The notes beneath the pieces are model-generated. The model ran no database searches, was not told the DNA's origin, and worked only from the letters and a program-made list of their open reading frames with translations. From NCBI GenBank assembly GCA_032718475.1, contig JAUCBJ010007522.1, forward strand, positions 1 to 62,000: DNA of 62,000 nt, written 5' to 3'. Shown here piece by piece: positions 54,506 to 62,000 of this stretch. The first letter of the stretch is position 1; each line of letters begins with the position of its first letter. Source of the stretch: Nemertoderma westbladi (Eukaryota; Xenacoelomorpha; Nemertodermatida; Nemertodermatidae). The translations under genes and the position numbers were made by a program.

Positions 54506-55208
54506 TACGAATGAAATTTATTGTTGTTGCTGTTTGGTGGTGGAGATTTTTACTGTAAAATATATATATTAAATTGAAGGGAGAAGAAATTTATGAATAT
54601 TTTTTTAAAATCAATAACTAGTTTGAGGAGGGAAATTAACTTCAGTAGCGCGATTGTTTCTTGTAACACTCAAGTAGGCATAGTATACTCAGCAGCCGCG
54701 GCTAGCTAACTTTGCATTGTTGCTCACGAGTGAGCCACAATAGCGCATCTGTTACTTATGAGTGTGCGAGTATACAGCAGGCAACGCTAAGCTCAGTGAG
54801 AAAAGATTAGGGGTATGTGCTGATATTCATAGTCAAAGACGATGCCATCCTATCTGTTACTAGTCTGTATACCGGTACATATCATTAAAACATCCGCTAT
54901 GCATCTCCCTACATTCAGAATAGAACAACAATCAGAGCATATATCGCTAATCCGCATGGGAAAGGTTTATGTTATGCATTTTGTTAACTATGAGAATTTT
55001 GTAATGTACACATCTGCGACCCTCTACAAAAATATATATAAACTCAATTTTTCTGACAGTGTGAACTATAATTTTGTTAAACAAAAGAAAAAAAAATATC
55101 AGTAGGCTTACGGTACCTATTCAATTTAAAGATACTCTTTCTAGTACCGGTACCTAGTTACGACGACGACGACGACAACGACAACTTACCTCAACTGTCA
55201 ACTCGAAG
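54506..55208. other. Spacer with one short uncertain ORF
   Basis: An 87-codon frame at 54842-55105 (MPSYLLLVCIPV..., Lys-rich end) is possible but not supported by any family. (GAC)n-type repeats lie at 55160-55180 and TACCGGTA occurs at about 54871 and 55145. Confidence 0.35.
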
Positions 55209-55595
55209 ATGACATTCGCCTTTTTCAATAACCGTGAGTTGAAAAGTAGTATAAAAATCGAATTACAATCATGCGACGAAATGTATCTCACTGCATCAAA
55301 TATTGCTGAGATGGAGTTACGATATATTAACAAAAAATTCGAGATTGGATTCACTTCGATAGAATATGAAGTTGGTCAAGTACAGGTAGATGGTCTACCT
55401 TTATCCCCAACAACAGTTGAAATTTCAAAAGATTTCTCGCTAGTTATAAAGATACAACCATCGCGAATATCGGGAAGCTCAGCTTCTAACGAAAATTGGG
55501 AGAATGATAGAGATGACACACTTCACTTCAATATACCAACGCAAAGACCGGTAATGGAGGAAACTCTACAGGAGGACTCACATATAGGACTATAA
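55209..55595 (+). CDS. Small unknown protein of right Maverick-type element
   Basis: A 128-aa ATG frame on the same strand as PolB, between the TBP-like gene and the convergent capsid block. The first two thirds look like a compact mixed alpha/beta fold (LKSSIKIELQSCDEMYLTAS...), and the tail is acidic and Ser/Asn-rich. There is no recognised domain. Its position inside the element suggests an accessory protein. The left element's equivalent, if any, would lie beyond the window. Confidence 0.5.
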   Translation: MTFAFFNNRELKSSIKIELQSCDEMYLTASNIAEMELRYINKKFEIGFTSIEYEVGQVQVDGLPLSPTTVEISKDFSLVIKIQPSRISGSSASNENWENDRDDTLHFNIPTQRPVMEETLQEDSHIGL

Positions 55596-56466
55596 AAAGT
55601 ATAGACCTAATACAGTAATAAATTTAGGGTTGTTGTTATTGTTATTGTTAGGCCTATCAGTTATTGTTATAAATTTATTAAACATAAATAAATTAACTAT
55701 GTTTTATATAGTACCCCCGTCAACATAGAGTGAATGTTAGTAACAGAGAATGGGGTGGATTTTATATAGGCTTAGTTAGGTATACTGCGGGCCACACCTA
55801 TTGTATCCGCGTGGAGCCATTATATGACTGGTTGAATGATGGGGTTCCTGACTAAAAGTTAACGGTATAGCATACAACATAAAGTGAATGTTGAAAGTTA
55901 GTAACAGAGAGTGCGAGGGGATTTTATAGGTCCAATAGCGCTACCGGTACCTAACTACACCTATTGTGTCTGTGAGGTAGTCAGCTTTCAGTTGAGGAGT
56001 AGTCATTAGGCCTATATGCCTAACCGAATGAAGGTGTACCTTACCTATCCGTAAACCATATTGGGTCAACATGCGAAAAAGGGCCCCGCATAAAGTTAAC
56101 TATAGCTGTATAGGCTTACCTATGCAACAGTAGCACGCAGTAATGTAGATTAGACCAATTAAAGTTGTAAACAGAAAATTGGAAGCATTCAAGTGTAATA
56201 GCCTAATCCTTAAATCAAAGAAACCAGCATACTCTTACGCTATCCAAGTATACAGGTACAAGAGTGCTACCGTGCCGGTACCAGTAGCCCTATTGTTAGG
56301 TAGGCCTCCTCTAATGCTGTATTCACAAACCCCGCATCTCAACTTAATTTAATTTTATTATTAGTAAGTACGGTACCGGTAACGCTAAAGCTCTGTGGTT
56401 GCTGTCGGGGGCCATTCTGTCGTTCTACAGTTAAACTCTGATACAACCGCCGGCTACCGGTAGGTG
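55596..56466. other. Gene-free spacer, TACCGGTA-rich
   Basis: No gene. AACATA(A)AGTGAATGTT...AGTTAGTAACAGAGA-like segments are repeated at about 55724-55760 and 55878-55914, and TACCGGTA occurs at about 55952, 56373 and 56455. Confidence 0.4.
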
Positions 56467-56604
56467 CAGGGTGTGTGTGTGTGTGTGAGTGTGTGTGTGT
56501 GTGTGTGGGTGTGTGGGGTGTGTGTGGGGGTGTGTGTGTGTGTGTGTGTGTGTGTGGGGGTGTGTGTGTGTGGGTGTGTGGGGTGTGTGTGTGTGTGTGT
56601 GTGT

Positions 56605-56637
<33 letters not shown>

Positions 56638-56663
56638 GGTGTGTGTGTGTGTGTGTGTGTGTA
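56467..56663. repeat. (GT)n microsatellite with GGGGT interruptions
   Basis: About 195 bp of GT dinucleotides broken by GGGTGTGTGGGG blocks. It lies exactly where the plus-strand replication genes and the minus-strand capsid genes converge. All reading frames through it are artefacts. Confidence 0.97.
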
Positions 56664-56760
56664 AACTGAGATATAAAAAAATAGATTTTAATGTTTTTAT
56701 TATTTTTATTGACATTAAAACAATTATATTATCCCATCACATTACATGCTTAGAGTAAAC

Positions 56761-57360
56761 CTACAGTACATCTTCCACCGCAGTTATTTCTTTCTGTTTA
56801 TCATCATCATCAGCCGCAGTTAAACGCTTTCTCATGAAAAAGTGTAGAGCCTCATACCCGCCAACACGTTTTGCTGAGCAGTATCGCAGACAGTTATCCC
56901 TTATGTTTAAGTGAAACGAGCATTTACTTTCCACTGTAGTAAATCGGTCGTGGAACCGGCATGGGGTTAAATAATCGTGATATTGCTTATATATTCCCAA
57001 TTTCTCAACCAAATTTGGCTCGAGAACATCGAGTTGGGAAACTAATATTGCCCGCTTCATCAACCCAAATACATGAATATTTTTTTTATATTTTAAATGT
57101 CTCTTCATATATTTTTTAAAGTCGTCTTGAGAAATGTCCCCGTAGTTCCAGGGCAAGTGAGAAGTCATATCACGTAAATTGTTTACGTGAGCTGCATCTA
57201 AAGCTGATAACTTAATATTAGACGGGCCTTTAATTAAAAACGTCTTTACATTAGTTTTGGTGTAATTAGAATCATATATTGCAAATTCTTTAAATACTAC
57301 CGGATACTCTTTATTGTCTATCTTATAGTATTGAAAATCAACAAAAATAATATTATCCAT
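56761..57360 (-). CDS. RNase-H/exonuclease-fold-like protein of Maverick-type element
   Basis: A 199-aa ATG frame, the last gene of the minus-strand block. The N-terminus FVDFQYYKID...VVFKEFAIYD has a hydrophobic-D-x-Q strand followed by a second strand with K-E, as in a family of RNase-H-fold proteins found in invertebrate mobile elements. The middle has LPWNYGDI and NIHVFGLMKRA, and the C-terminus has a His/Cys cluster (CRFHDRF...CSFHLN). Function is unknown: a nuclease-like role is inferred from the fold pattern, and catalytic residues cannot be assigned with confidence. Confidence 0.5.
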   Translation of the reverse strand: MDNIIFVDFQYYKIDNKEYPVVFKEFAIYDSNYTKTNVKTFLIKGPSNIKLSALDAAHVNNLRDMTSHLPWNYGDISQDDFKKYMKRHLKYKKNIHVFGLMKRAILVSQLDVLEPNLVEKLGIYKQYHDYLTPCRFHDRFTTVESKCSFHLNIRDNCLRYCSAKRVGGYEALHFFMRKRLTAADDDDKQKEITAVEDVL

Positions 57361-57400
57361 TTTATCTGATAAACAAAAGTTAAATAATTAATTACAAAGT

Positions 57401-57844
57401 TTATTGGTTTAATTTATAATAATTAACAAGCCATTTATATAATATTATTTCATTGATTTCCACATTATTTGTAAACGCTCTCATTGGATAGTTTGTGTCA
57501 ATTCGATTTACTAAGTAATAGAGACAGTATAGACCGCATGTGGTCCTCCTGGGGTCTTGAAATTGTTTGCGTGTAGTACGCCACCTTGCGGAATTTTTCT
57601 CAAGCCATTTTTCGATGCATCTGTTTGGATATTTTGGTCCAAACGAGTCAAATACTTCGGCCTCATTATCTCGTATATATATCGCGATCCAATGAATCCC
57701 AGGCAGATGTTGTTTATCGGTATTTACTATCAAACCATAATCCTGCCGCTTATTATTATCTAATTTAGGTAATTTGTTAGCTGGAAACGCACCCAAATAG
57801 TGACCACCCACTGGAAACATATCAAGGTCCTCTGTAGATAACAT
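57401..57844 (-). CDS. Adenain-type cysteine protease (maturation protease)
   Basis: A 147-aa ATG frame. The catalytic pattern of adenovirus-like/Ulp1-type proteases is complete: GIHWIAI (H51), EVFDSFG (D66), KQFQD (Q96) and TTCGLYCLYYL (C103). These enzymes process capsid precursor proteins. It lies 2 bp after the capsid gene at 57847 on the same strand. The size is short but typical for Maverick/Polinton proteases. Confidence 0.9.
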   Translation of the reverse strand: MLSTEDLDMFPVGGHYLGAFPANKLPKLDNNKRQDYGLIVNTDKQHLPGIHWIAIYIRDNEAEVFDSFGPKYPNRCIEKWLEKNSARWRTTRKQFQDPRRTTCGLYCLYYLVNRIDTNYPMRAFTNNVEINEIILYKWLVNYYKLNQ

Positions 57845-57846
57845 AC

Positions 57847-59106
57847 TTAATCGATATGTATTTCTTTCCTGCTATTTAAACTTAATGATTGATCATAAAT
57901 ATTAAAAACGATTACATTTATGGTTTCAACCAACGGTTCGGCAAATCTTAATTTTAATTGACCGTTAGTATATATCGACGGTTGCGGATCTCTAACATAG
58001 CCGTCGGCGGTTAGGTCCCAGGATAGGAGGGGACAATTACCTAAGTAGGTTTCATGGTCTATATTATTACCTCCATAACCGTTAATATATGTATTAATGT
58101 TCTTCATTAATTGAGTATACTCAAAAATATATGTTCCATCTGTAAAATTAGGTTCGTATATTACACCCCCTACTGGAAGACCGTCTACAATCAGTTCCGC
58201 GCGTCTAAGGTTAAAATGTTCAAATTTCAATGGATTACTAATTAATTCTCCCGAATAAGCGTTATTTGTTATGAAGCCGATAATAACTAATTTGGGTTTT
58301 TTACCATCAAATATGTTTGTTTGGGTGTAATTTGTGGTTTGAGCGGGAATAGTAAATGTTGTCACCTCTTTCTTTTGGAATTGATATTCAATATCGTAAC
58401 TCTCTAAACCTTTTAGGTGACTGCTTTCTATTACAGGATTAACCTCCATTCTAGGGATTAGAATTTTTATTTCATCTAATTCTAGACGAAGATTTGTCAC
58501 GGCGTTTGCGTTTGGAGTGATTTTAAAAATAAACGAATTTGATACTTTTCTAAAATGCATTCTTAAATCATACCCAGGTTGTATTATTTTAGTTTCAGTA
58601 TCAAAATCAATCGTCAATCCACTTACAAATTGCATTTGTTTACTAAAGGCATCGGCAATAGGATGCGCGCCGGGATCAATTTCATTTCCGTGTTCGGATA
58701 AAGGCTGTTGAAAACCGCCCGCCCCCAGTAACCCATTTTTATCCTCGTAAGTTGTAAATAGTAAATTGGATAAGTACGACTTGTAGAAATAATGGTTATT
58801 GCTATTTTCAACCTGCTTCTCATTAAGGTCTATTTTAATATCACTCCACATAGTTTCAGCTGGGTAATTCAGCATATATATATGAGAGTTTTCAAGTCGC
58901 CTATCCCAGCGTACTGTACATTTTGTAATTAATAACGCATCTTGCAGTTTCGTATAGAATTCATTGGATCTTGGGACAAGGAACGTGACCTCCCTAGATT
59001 CAGTTCGGAGATTGGATACTGGATAAATTGTTTCATAATGCTTTGCTTTAAATTCAGTCTGTATTGGTTGTGTAGAAAATAAATCTAATTCCTTAATAAT
59101 TGACAT
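57847..59106 (-). CDS. Major capsid protein candidate (Maverick/F54H12.2-like)
   Basis: A 419-aa ATG frame. The opening LDLFSTQPIQTEF... and the YPVSNL and DALLITKCTVRW segments follow the pattern of the widespread invertebrate F54H12.2-like proteins, encoded beside Maverick integrases and regarded as capsid proteins. The predicted content is nearly all beta with no membrane segment, and the length could fit a double jelly roll. It lies between the protease and a basic core-like gene with 2-bp gaps, as expected for a virion gene block. The exact role (major capsid or penton) needs structure prediction. Confidence 0.65.
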   Translation of the reverse strand: MSIIKELDLFSTQPIQTEFKAKHYETIYPVSNLRTESREVTFLVPRSNEFYTKLQDALLITKCTVRWDRRLENSHIYMLNYPAETMWSDIKIDLNEKQVENSNNHYFYKSYLSNLLFTTYEDKNGLLGAGGFQQPLSEHGNEIDPGAHPIADAFSKQMQFVSGLTIDFDTETKIIQPGYDLRMHFRKVSNSFIFKITPNANAVTNLRLELDEIKILIPRMEVNPVIESSHLKGLESYDIEYQFQKKEVTTFTIPAQTTNYTQTNIFDGKKPKLVIIGFITNNAYSGELISNPLKFEHFNLRRAELIVDGLPVGGVIYEPNFTDGTYIFEYTQLMKNINTYINGYGGNNIDHETYLGNCPLLSWDLTADGYVRDPQPSIYTNGQLKLRFAEPLVETINVIVFNIYDQSLSLNSRKEIHID

Positions 59107-59108
59107 TA

Positions 59109-59672
59109 TTAAAAAATACTTTTTTCGCAGTGTTTCAGTTTGCCTTTTTTTATATTTCTCTTTTTACTACGTCGATGAGGTATGTTCATAGACATTGGTC
59201 TAGCGGGTCGCTTTAAATCTCTATAAACTTTTTCTACAACAGATCTGGTTGATTGTTTCATTTTATTTAATGCTTTATTAATAACCGTATTAGCCTGCTG
59301 ATGTAAGACCCGCTTACCTTTTGGTATTACGTGTTGTCTCATAAATTTTGTGGTAAATGGTAAAGCTTTTTGTAACACTTTTTTAGCTAATGGTTTACCA
59401 AATTTTTTCAATGTAGATAAAGCGTCTGTAAATATACCTTCCCCGTGTTGATTTGTCCTCATACCTCTAGGATAACGTTGAAAATGACGTTGTTTTAAGT
59501 TTGGACCAAATGCACCAATTTGTTGACCGTAAGGGTCAATATATGAACCACCTCGAAAAACAGGAACTTGCGTCGAGCCTCTGGTACTTCTTCCGCCTTT
59601 AAAAACAGCAAGGTTAGAGTCTGAACCCCCATATTGTGGTTTACTGTATCTTTGAAATAAATCGGAATCCAT
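59109..59672 (-). CDS. Small basic core/minor capsid-like protein
   Basis: A 187-aa ATG frame, strongly basic. The N-terminal third has Gly/Arg-rich PVFRGGSY and RYPRGM. The middle (TDALSTLKKFGKPLAKKVLQ) is an amphipathic helix, and the tail is Arg/Lys-rich (HRRSKKRNIKKGKLK). Such proteins in adenovirus-like and Maverick genomes bind DNA or carry membrane-active helices and are processed by the protease; that role is inferred from composition and position. It is tightly packed between the two structural genes. Confidence 0.55.
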   Translation of the reverse strand: MDSDLFQRYSKPQYGGSDSNLAVFKGGRSTRGSTQVPVFRGGSYIDPYGQQIGAFGPNLKQRHFQRYPRGMRTNQHGEGIFTDALSTLKKFGKPLAKKVLQKALPFTTKFMRQHVIPKGKRVLHQQANTVINKALNKMKQSTRSVVEKVYRDLKRPARPMSMNIPHRRSKKRNIKKGKLKHCEKSIF

Positions 59673-59673
59673 T

Positions 59674-60528
59674 TTAATTTATTTTTTTAAAGTGTAAGGT
59701 AATACAAGTTGTCCCGTATTCAAAATTCAAATCTTTTCCTTGTTTGTCTGTTATTTCAATATGAATGTATGTTATCTTATATGATTTTTTTACAGGGATA
59801 TAATGAATTGTATCCTTGGCAAATTCTTTATTTATTACACTACCATATTTCACGTCATCAGGTATCGCCACGCGACGAAGTAAAGCTAAGCCAAAATCGT
59901 TAATATATTGATTTTCAATTATATTAGTAGTCACGTACATGTTCGACTTAGGTTCTGGAATAGAGTTGGGTGGTTGGGGGCATAAAAATACCATCTGGAA
60001 AGTTTTTTCTTCATTTCCGATAACCTTTATTAAATAACCCTTTATATTATTTTTCGTCTTCAAAATAATTTTAAAATTTGGATTTAAATTCGCGCCGAGA
60101 TTATTTTCAGTAATTCCAAAATAATAGGCTAATTGTTGACCTATAAATAACTCTCGCACAGTTTTCCCTAAAATAAATTGCAATCTATTTTGCTGAGTAT
60201 TTTCAACTATTTGTAATTTATCTTTCAATGTCCCCGTGTTAAAATAATCTATAATGTCGTTGATACTGTAGAATAAACCAGATGGAAGTGTATCCTCAAA
60301 AATTTTTTTCCCTTTTTTTAATAAAATAACATTCTCTACATTGTTATACATGGACGGCAACGTTGCTAAGTAAAATATACTTTTTATACCTACCACCCAG
60401 TTTTCGTTTGGATTTATAGGTAAGGCGCCGTGGAAATTTATCTGATAATTACTAGCGCTATTGCGGGGAAAATCAATCGGACAGGAATTACTTGGTAGTC
60501 TAACGTAGAACTCATCCATCACCGCCAC
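59674..60528 (-). CDS. Structural protein B of Maverick-type element (paralogue of next gene)
   Basis: A 284-aa ATG frame that starts inside the end of the upstream gene (17-bp overlap). The N-terminus EFYVRLPSNSC...FPRNSASNYQINF followed by W-V-V-G-I strands shares its pattern with the neighbouring 290-aa protein (YITLLSDSSLNTYPNNNPSEFTV...). These pairs are usual in F54H12-type Mavericks and are probably minor capsid or vertex proteins. Beta-rich, no signal peptide, no catalytic motif. Confidence 0.6.
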   Translation of the reverse strand: MAVMDEFYVRLPSNSCPIDFPRNSASNYQINFHGALPINPNENWVVGIKSIFYLATLPSMYNNVENVILLKKGKKIFEDTLPSGLFYSINDIIDYFNTGTLKDKLQIVENTQQNRLQFILGKTVRELFIGQQLAYYFGITENNLGANLNPNFKIILKTKNNIKGYLIKVIGNEEKTFQMVFLCPQPPNSIPEPKSNMYVTTNIIENQYINDFGLALLRRVAIPDDVKYGSVINKEFAKDTIHYIPVKKSYKITYIHIEITDKQGKDLNFEYGTTCITLHFKKIN

Positions 60529-61384
60529 CCCGTATTAACTTAAGTGTTATAACAGTGCGACCTCCGCTGAAGTTAATTAATTGGCCTTGGCCGTCACGTA
60601 AAGTAATTAAGATTGTTTTTAGTTTTTTATTCAACAATGGGAAATAGCAAATGCTCTCGTATTCGTGATTAATATATTTTCGATTTAATTGCGTTAAAGG
60701 GCAGGTTCTTAAGAGCGGAGCTAAAGCGTCGCCAACAAATGAGCTCTTAATAATATCTGTGTATATAAAGATAGTGTCTTTATTACGTGTTATATTTGTG
60801 GGAGCTGGAAAATCTAAAATGCCAATTTCCGAAATTTTTAGCCCACTATAATTTAAAATTAATATCGGCTGTTCTATATTGCTTAATTCATCTACTGTAG
60901 TGGTACTGTATATATCCCAATTCGGAATATCCGGATGATTCCGATCCAATAACGGTTTTAAGCCTAGAATTTGTATTAAATCGCCGCGTAGACTTAATTG
61001 TATTTTTTTCAACTTTTTAGGAAATTTAAATTTAATTCTAGAATTATTTGTATTAAAAATGAATTCGAAATCTCTATATTTCGCTTCAGAATTAAACAGT
61101 TTATTTATATCATCAATAATCACTTGAATAGAGTTATGCATACCAGGGAATAAACTATATAATTTGGCATCTTTTGCATCTACCCCAATTGACAGCGAAA
61201 TTTGAGTTTGCAGCGTAATATTACTGTATGTTGCTTGGTATTGAAGTTCGGCAAGTCCAATTTTGGCATTTGGACCAATATATAATTCTTCGGATAAATC
61301 AACAGTAAACTCACTAGGATTATTATTGGGATAAGTGTTCAATGAGCTATCTGAAAGTAGAGTGATATATGTATCTGTGGCCAT
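60512..61384 (-). CDS. Structural protein A of Maverick-type element
   Basis: A 290-aa ATG frame and the first gene of the structural block. The N-terminus is YITLLSDSSLNTYPNNNPSEF, then LYIGPNAKIGLAELQY; the C-terminus ends TVITLKLIRGGGDG. It resembles the next gene and is presumably a virion protein. The 251-bp gap on its 5' side, before the integrase end, is the only sizeable non-coding gap in the block and the likely site of a promoter. The gap holds a CT-rich stretch (61403-61417). Confidence 0.6.
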   Translation of the reverse strand: MATDTYITLLSDSSLNTYPNNNPSEFTVDLSEELYIGPNAKIGLAELQYQATYSNITLQTQISLSIGVDAKDAKLYSLFPGMHNSIQVIIDDINKLFNSEAKYRDFEFIFNTNNSRIKFKFPKKLKKIQLSLRGDLIQILGLKPLLDRNHPDIPNWDIYSTTTVDELSNIEQPILILNYSGLKISEIGILDFPAPTNITRNKDTIFIYTDIIKSSFVGDALAPLLRTCPLTQLNRKYINHEYESICYFPLLNKKLKTILITLRDGQGQLINFSGGRTVITLKLIRGGGDG

Positions 61385-61635
61385 TATTATTATTATTTAA
61401 GCTCGCTCTCTCTCTACTTGACTCCTTTGTACATACAGTATAATGTTAAATTATAGACATCTGTGACCACGTTCATTGCCAGCATCTTCTACAGTATATG
61501 CGTGGGATCAATATTTTACTGGCTTTATTTAAAGCGGATGAACTATAGATATAGTAATATCATTCGAGTTAATATTATTGATTAATTACGGTCATATGCG
61601 ACCAAAATGAATTAATATACAGTATAAACCTAAGC

Positions 61636-62000
61636 TTATTGAATATGCTGTACCCAGGACTGTTTCTTGGATCCGATGAATCGGACTAAATATTCTTTCT
61701 TCCCATTGCGTACACGTTCTTTAAGTTTGCCAATATTTTTTTTGTCAATTGCTAGATAAATATTATTTTTCGGGTGGACCTTTTGAAGTTCGTGAGAATA
61801 AAATGAGCCCTTTATTATAGCTCCGGTGCTGTCCTTAATATCGAACATTACCGCTGGTACTCTATCCAACCTGACCCGATGAATAATAAATAATTCACGT
61901 GTCCATTGTTCTCGATAGCCTTTAGCAAAAGCAGTACGAGCAATAGATAATCGTACTGTATCTCCAACTTTAAATTTTATTTTCTTGTGATTTATCTGTC
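61636..62000 (-). CDS. int: Maverick-type retroviral-like integrase, C-terminal end (partial)
   Basis: The frame is open to the window edge (last complete codon at 61996-61998) and ends at 61636. It encodes KFKVGDTVRLS, FAKGYREQWTRELFII, then a chromodomain-like end with IKGSFYSHELQKV. This is the usual C-terminus of F54H12.3-type Maverick integrases, which insert the linear element DNA into the host genome. The catalytic D,D-35-E core lies outside the window. It is on the same strand as the capsid block, so the element's integrase end lies to the right. Confidence 0.85.
   Translation of the reverse strand, partial: QINHKKIKFKVGDTVRLSIARTAFAKGYREQWTRELFIIHRVRLDRVPAVMFDIKDSTGAIIKGSFYSHELQKVHPKNNIYLAIDKKNIGKLKERVRNGKKEYLVRFIGSKKQSWVQHIQ

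Noticed and set aside
56431-56758. Open frames in all directions over the GT microsatellite
   Set aside because: Pure repeat translations (Cys-Val or Thr-His) with no gene evidence.
1-62000. CRISPR arrays, bacterial operons, rRNA genes
   Set aside because: No regular spacer-repeat arrays, no ribosome-binding-site pattern and no rRNA-like sequence; the overall content is that of an animal nuclear genome.

Overview
The window is a repeat-rich, AT-rich stretch of animal nuclear DNA, most likely from an invertebrate. This is inferred from the mixture of BEL/Pao LTR retroelements, non-LTR (LINE) reverse-transcriptase tails, a tRNA-derived SINE, spliced exon-like segments, microsatellites and Maverick/Polinton-type integrated viral elements. 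The 8-mer TACCGGTA and the word AGGCCTA are conspicuously frequent. That may be a host signature, but I cannot name the species; a marine arthropod is only a guess.

Both ends carry the same replication/transcription module of a Maverick/Polinton (adintovirus-like) element, in opposite orientation and facing each other across about 42 kb. The left copy (321-6455, minus strand) is intact: a 324-aa PC4-like protein, a 1339-aa protein-primed family-B DNA polymerase (PolB), and an overlapping 181-aa protein that I read as TATA-binding-protein-like. The right copy (48664-54505, plus strand) has the same three genes, but the first two each carry one in-frame stop. In PolB the stop sits exactly at the Exo I glutamate. 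The right element continues with a convergent, very compact minus-strand block: an RNase-H/exonuclease-like protein, an adenain-type protease, a major capsid candidate, a small basic core-like protein, a pair of paralogous structural proteins, and the C-terminus of the integrase, which runs off the window.

The middle is a nest of retroelements. From the left: a BEL/Pao pol fragment (7435-8640), a degenerate unknown ORF (9858-11218), a long BEL/Pao gag-protease ORF from which RT and RNase H are precisely missing (12870-17045) with its leader ORF (17058-17390), an LTR-like copy (about 18790-19750) with an inverted partner (about 28600-29500), a gag-like pseudogene (20669-21642), LINE tails (24326-25805), two exons of an unrecognised spliced gene (25993-26693), and a SINE with a 108-bp tandem array (27035-27535).

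The most unusual middle feature is an LTR element on the plus strand at 31402-45899. Its LTRs (TG...CA, about 955 bp without insertions) flank a coiled-coil Gag-like pair of ORFs and then, in place of a reverse transcriptase, a DEDD-type 3'-5' exonuclease-like ORF followed by two CCHC zinc knuckles. The 5' LTR is split by a 2.5-kb inverted-repeat DNA transposon, which itself contains a LINE fragment. The 3' LTR holds an extra 1.1 kb. A LINE tail cuts the Gag-like ORF, and a 140-bp tandem duplication plus an in-frame TGA break the exonuclease ORF.

The two strongest candidates for something undescribed are the TBP-like plus PC4-like transcription pair flanking PolB in the Maverick-type elements, and the exonuclease/zinc-knuckle LTR element that lacks a visible polymerase.
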